NCBI GenBank assembly: GCA_015039315.1
Contig: WIDE01000057.1
Span: forward strand, 179,180-211,119
Direction of reading: 5' to 3'
DNA length: 31,940 bases
Source of the DNA: Clavulina sp. PMI_390
Taxonomy: Eukaryota; Basidiomycota; Agaricomycetes; Cantharellales; Hydnaceae
Shown in pieces: positions 28,671-31,940 of this stretch; the first letter of the stretch is position 1, and each line of letters opens with the position of its first letter. Below the pieces are notes generated by a model that saw only the letters and a program-made list of their open reading frames with translations, was not told where the DNA came from and made no database searches. The translations under genes were made by a program, and so were the position numbers.

Positions 28671-31328
28671 ACAGCTAGGTGTAAGACGTGTTCTTAAAAT
28701 AGATCCCTAAGTGAAGCACGCTTGAGGTCAGAGATGTCAATCAAGAACTGCCAAGAATGATTTGCCATGTGCTTCAACGTCAATTGTTGATTTGATATAT
28801 GGTTGCCTAGAGCTTGGAGTGCTTTGGCACTGAGCTACAGGCGGATTTCAGATGGTCAAGGATATTGTAGTGTGTGCTGTTGGCACGCACAACAATAGGG
28901 AGAAAGAAACCAGTAAAATATACAACAAGGGAAGCCCATCATGTCAAGTCACTTCGTATGTACAGTAGGCTCAACACCACACAAGGATTGTATCTACCTA
29001 TATAGTTACAAGGTTCACCCCTGCAGGCGCGACCATAGGATAAGGATGACAAACTTGCCTAGGTAGTATGCCTCTGTAAAATCAATCACAATTTAGATCT
29101 AAAATACATATATAACATTATGAGATCTCCCTGGGTCCATAGTATTGCCGCCTCGGCATGGTCTTGAGGCTCACTTTACTGGCTAAAGCATGGCTTTTCC
29201 CTGCCGCTGCTGTCTAATTTACACAGGTTTTTCCCTGATATATATATTCCCTTGGCCACTCTCCCCTTCTCTTCTGCTCAAACACTCGCATCCATGTACG
29301 TCACTTGTAGTCTGTCAGACAACTCAGGGTATAGTTTCCCGCCCCCCACCCCTCTACATTTACTTCTAGTTATTATTCGGGTTGATACCCAGACAAACAG
29401 AGATATAGTTCCTTGCTATTTGAGGTGATTGCAATACCGTGATTACTGTCATGGATTGCTCATCTAATCAGTAATGACTCACCACATCGCTACACCTTGT
29501 TGTATGATTCCAGTCTACTTGCTCAGTTGTTGTTTTAATTTCGATCATTATACAATAAATATTTGTAGTTTGCGGTCCTTAGGGCAGCGTGGAGTCAACT
29601 CTTGTCATCCGTCCCCTAATTCTCCTCTTTTTTTGTCCCTCTCACGCTGCATTAGTTAGTTGGCTATTCTCCCAATAGCAGATCAGGCAGAGATGTACCA
29701 ATCTGTCAATTGATATTTCTACTGTCAAAAGTAACTACGTATAACCGAATCTCTGCCAATTAGAGGGGATAAAAATGATTTATTAGTGCGGCATGATGAG
29801 GACAAAGTGATCATGGCTAGGGGTATAGCAATGATTGACCTGCGTCAATAAACTCACGAAGTGCCTGAATACTGGTTGAATGTCACTATTTTTCGGTACT
29901 CAAAGCGCAAGGTCCTGGAGGGAAATGAGGATTTTAGTCAATAAATCACTGATAAAGTAACAAAAGGAGCGTTGCAGATACAGGGGCGGGCATCCCACTT
30001 GGGATAAGCATGACCCATAGTGATGAGACTTCTGTTTTTACGCTCTAGTCGGAGGGCTGGCAAGGGCATACAATTATCTCGCATAAATGAATAAAGAAGG
30101 GGGATCATTGTCTTTAATGATGGGTCTGGTGTATACCATTTGCGATAAATCAGCTTGTCCATCAGACTCGGAGCTGCTGAAGCTGGGCCATAAGATAGGA
30201 CAGGAAACTCATTATGGTAGTATTCAGACGCAAGAAATCAGTCATGAGCCAGCGGTAGATTAGCTAAATATTATCATTTCCGCGCAAGAAGGTATAGCTC
30301 CTTGCAGGTTGTGAACTTGTGAATGCAGCAAATAATGTTGTGGAGAATATCCCAGTTATCTACTTTGGGACAATGGAATATTTGTCTGAGCTCTATACTA
30401 ATAGGACGTCATATGGCAAGCATATCAGATCTCCACTCTTTGGTCATGGTAATGAATGTTGCTTGTTCATTTCTTGTATTATTGCTTATGCTTTGCTCCG
30501 CAAAAAGTAACTAACAGCGATTGCGTTACAGAATTGACACCTGTGGCTGGAAAACAATCGAGTATTTACATGAAACTGGAATTTTTTATCTATATGCGAT
30601 AGGGAGTCCTGGCAGGCGGAGGTCAGTGGGCTTGTAGGTAGGCAAGGTGCGGGATGGAGCGACGCCACACGGATGAAATAGTGGGCAGCTCATTGGTCAG
30701 GGTTGAGGCAATTCTTGGTAAGAAACAGCTTGGAGAGCAACGGAGACGGTGGTATTGTAGGATGGCAGCGTCCAGGTGGCAGTGCCAGGGTCTGGCAATC
30801 AAGATTGACGATCGCTCCACAGGTTTCAGCATAAGCGAGTGGAGTGTTTGTTGTTCATTGGTGGGGTTCCAGCTTGAACTGGCAACGTTCAGGGCTTCAC
30901 CGCACGCATTAGGAAATATTTTGCCCCGATTCTAGGTAATATAACCTGAAAGGCAACAGTGCTACTGGTTGAATAGAATGAATGATAAAGAAATAGTAAA
31001 TTGGCCAAGTGAGCAATGTCACAAGGCTACCTTCTACCTATCCTTACACTAGGTGACTGCCTCAGCCAGGACAGAACAGGTCAGATTGGTTTTTAGTCAG
31101 AGCCTCCTATCAGTCTCCCTTCATTCCTTCACACTTCTGGAGTATTTTCTCCACTGAGTTGAACCACTTCTCCTGAACACACTAAGAACCAAGTTTGTTT
31201 GTGTGCCATCTCTCCTACAATATGTGCAGTGGATCTCTACCTTCAGCATCCTTCCAAATACAAAAACAGGAAGGCTAGGGCGTCACAAAACCTAGAATTA
31301 CTGGGGGCATTGTCAGCAGGTGATTACT
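28671..31328. other. Gene-poor AT-rich region
   Basis: About 2.7 kb without a gene I can support. CpG is moderate from about 29.0 to 30.9 kb and nearly absent after that. One weak candidate exon pair on the plus strand is described under findings (30,309-30,590). Small frames elsewhere have no motif or paralogue in the window. Confidence 0.4.
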
Positions 31329-31882
31329 CCAGAGTTACTTTTATGATGGAAAAACCTTGTACATTTGGTGTACATTCAGAATAAAATTTTAAAACATCAT
31401 CACTGATCTTATGCTTATATAACTGTAGAATGATGTACATATTTTTCACAATATAAGCCTTTGTACATCATTTTATTGTGGTGTGATCAGCAACAATCTG
31501 CAATAGCAGCAGGACCCAGGGATTCATCTGTTGTTGCTCCAGTGACATATTCCAATAGGTATGGCCCCATTAACCAGAATTCTCCCCAGTCACTGGAAAA
31601 TCATCCCACACACCCACACCACCACATTTTTTATCTTATCATGCTAATCATTCATTTTATCTTCAGATCATTTGTTTCATCTTATTGTTTATCACCAGAA
31701 TCTATTGTTTTGCCATCCCCCCTTCACACCATGATAAAAATGATGTACAAAGGGTTATATTGTGAAAAATACATACTCTAATCTACATTATTTTGAGACA
31801 AAAATCAGTGATTATATTTTGAAATTCTATTCTGAATGTGTGTCAAATGTACAAGGCTGTTCCATCATAAAAGTAAATCTGG
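31329..31882. repeat. Fold-back element with arms of about 158 bp (MITE-like)
   Basis: The left arm (31329-31486) and right arm (31724-31882) are imperfect reverse complements. Shared words in the same order include ACTTTTATGATGGA, CCTTGTACATTTG, ACATTCAGAAT, TTTTTCACAATATAA and CCTTTGTACATCATTTT. The spacer of about 237 bp encodes nothing recognisable. This is the form of a fold-back transposon or a MITE with long terminal inverted repeats. I could not identify a target-site duplication. The whole element is almost free of CpG. Confidence 0.75.
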
Positions 31883-31907
31883 AATGGGAAACAAAATGGA
31901 CTAGCCT

Positions 31908-31940
31908 AGTACATTTGGTACTCATTCAGATTTTTTGTAC
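31908..31940. repeat. Start of a further repeat copy, cut by the window edge
   Basis: The last bases (AGTACATTTGGTACTCATTCAGA) resemble part of the left arm of the preceding fold-back element (TGTACATTTGGTGTACATTCAG) in direct orientation. A second, related element may begin here and continue beyond the window. Confidence 0.4.

Noticed and set aside
1..31940. CRISPR arrays, bacterial operons or ribosome binding sites
   Set aside because: The gene structure is eukaryotic with short introns throughout; no spaced direct-repeat array is present.

Overview
This window looks like nuclear DNA of a basidiomycete fungus, most likely an Agaricomycete of the Rhizoctonia/Ceratobasidiaceae type. The genes are broken by many short introns (mostly 50-80 bp) with fungal splice sites. 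Protein types include basidiomycete-style F-box proteins, a Cbf1-like bHLH factor and TKL-like kinases. The species call is an inference; no marker gene is present.

Layout. (1) 1-12.2 kb, plus strand: a tandem cluster of four paralogous genes (1-1888, 2281-3779, 5335-7492, 9445-12235) that share an N-terminal module I call A. Module A spans three exons, the second always exactly 147 nt. It ends in four different ways: a TPR-like helical module C (two genes), a Gly/Tyr/His-rich repeat (one gene), or a RasGEF (one gene). A D-2-hydroxyacid dehydrogenase (7747-8769, minus) sits inside the cluster. (2) 12.6-21.1 kb: an F-box protein whose start codon is split by an intron, a short bHLH protein, a 650-aa protein built by exon duplication (all minus), and a Cbf1-like bHLH protein (plus). 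(3) 22.3-28.0 kb: a minus-strand module A-kinase gene cut off at its 5' end by a duplicated fragment of the Cbf1-like gene, then a plus-strand kinase fused to module C. (4) 28-31.9 kb: gene-poor, with a probable solo LTR and a fold-back element with arms of about 158 bp.

The main observation is modular. Module A, module C, a kinase domain and a RasGEF domain occur in the combinations A-C, A-repeat, A-RasGEF, A-kinase and kinase-C. The introns at several module borders are in phase 0 and at matching positions. This looks like a lineage-specific, exon-shuffled signalling family. Its function is unknown; the Ras exchange and kinase partners suggest signalling, and a His...Cys pair in module A hints at a papain-like fold, but both are hypotheses.

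A second signal is compositional. From about 26.04 to 28.68 kb, and again from about 30.95 kb to the end, CpG is almost absent, while the flanking DNA has normal CpG. The first block covers most of the kinase-module C gene, whose reading frame is nevertheless intact.
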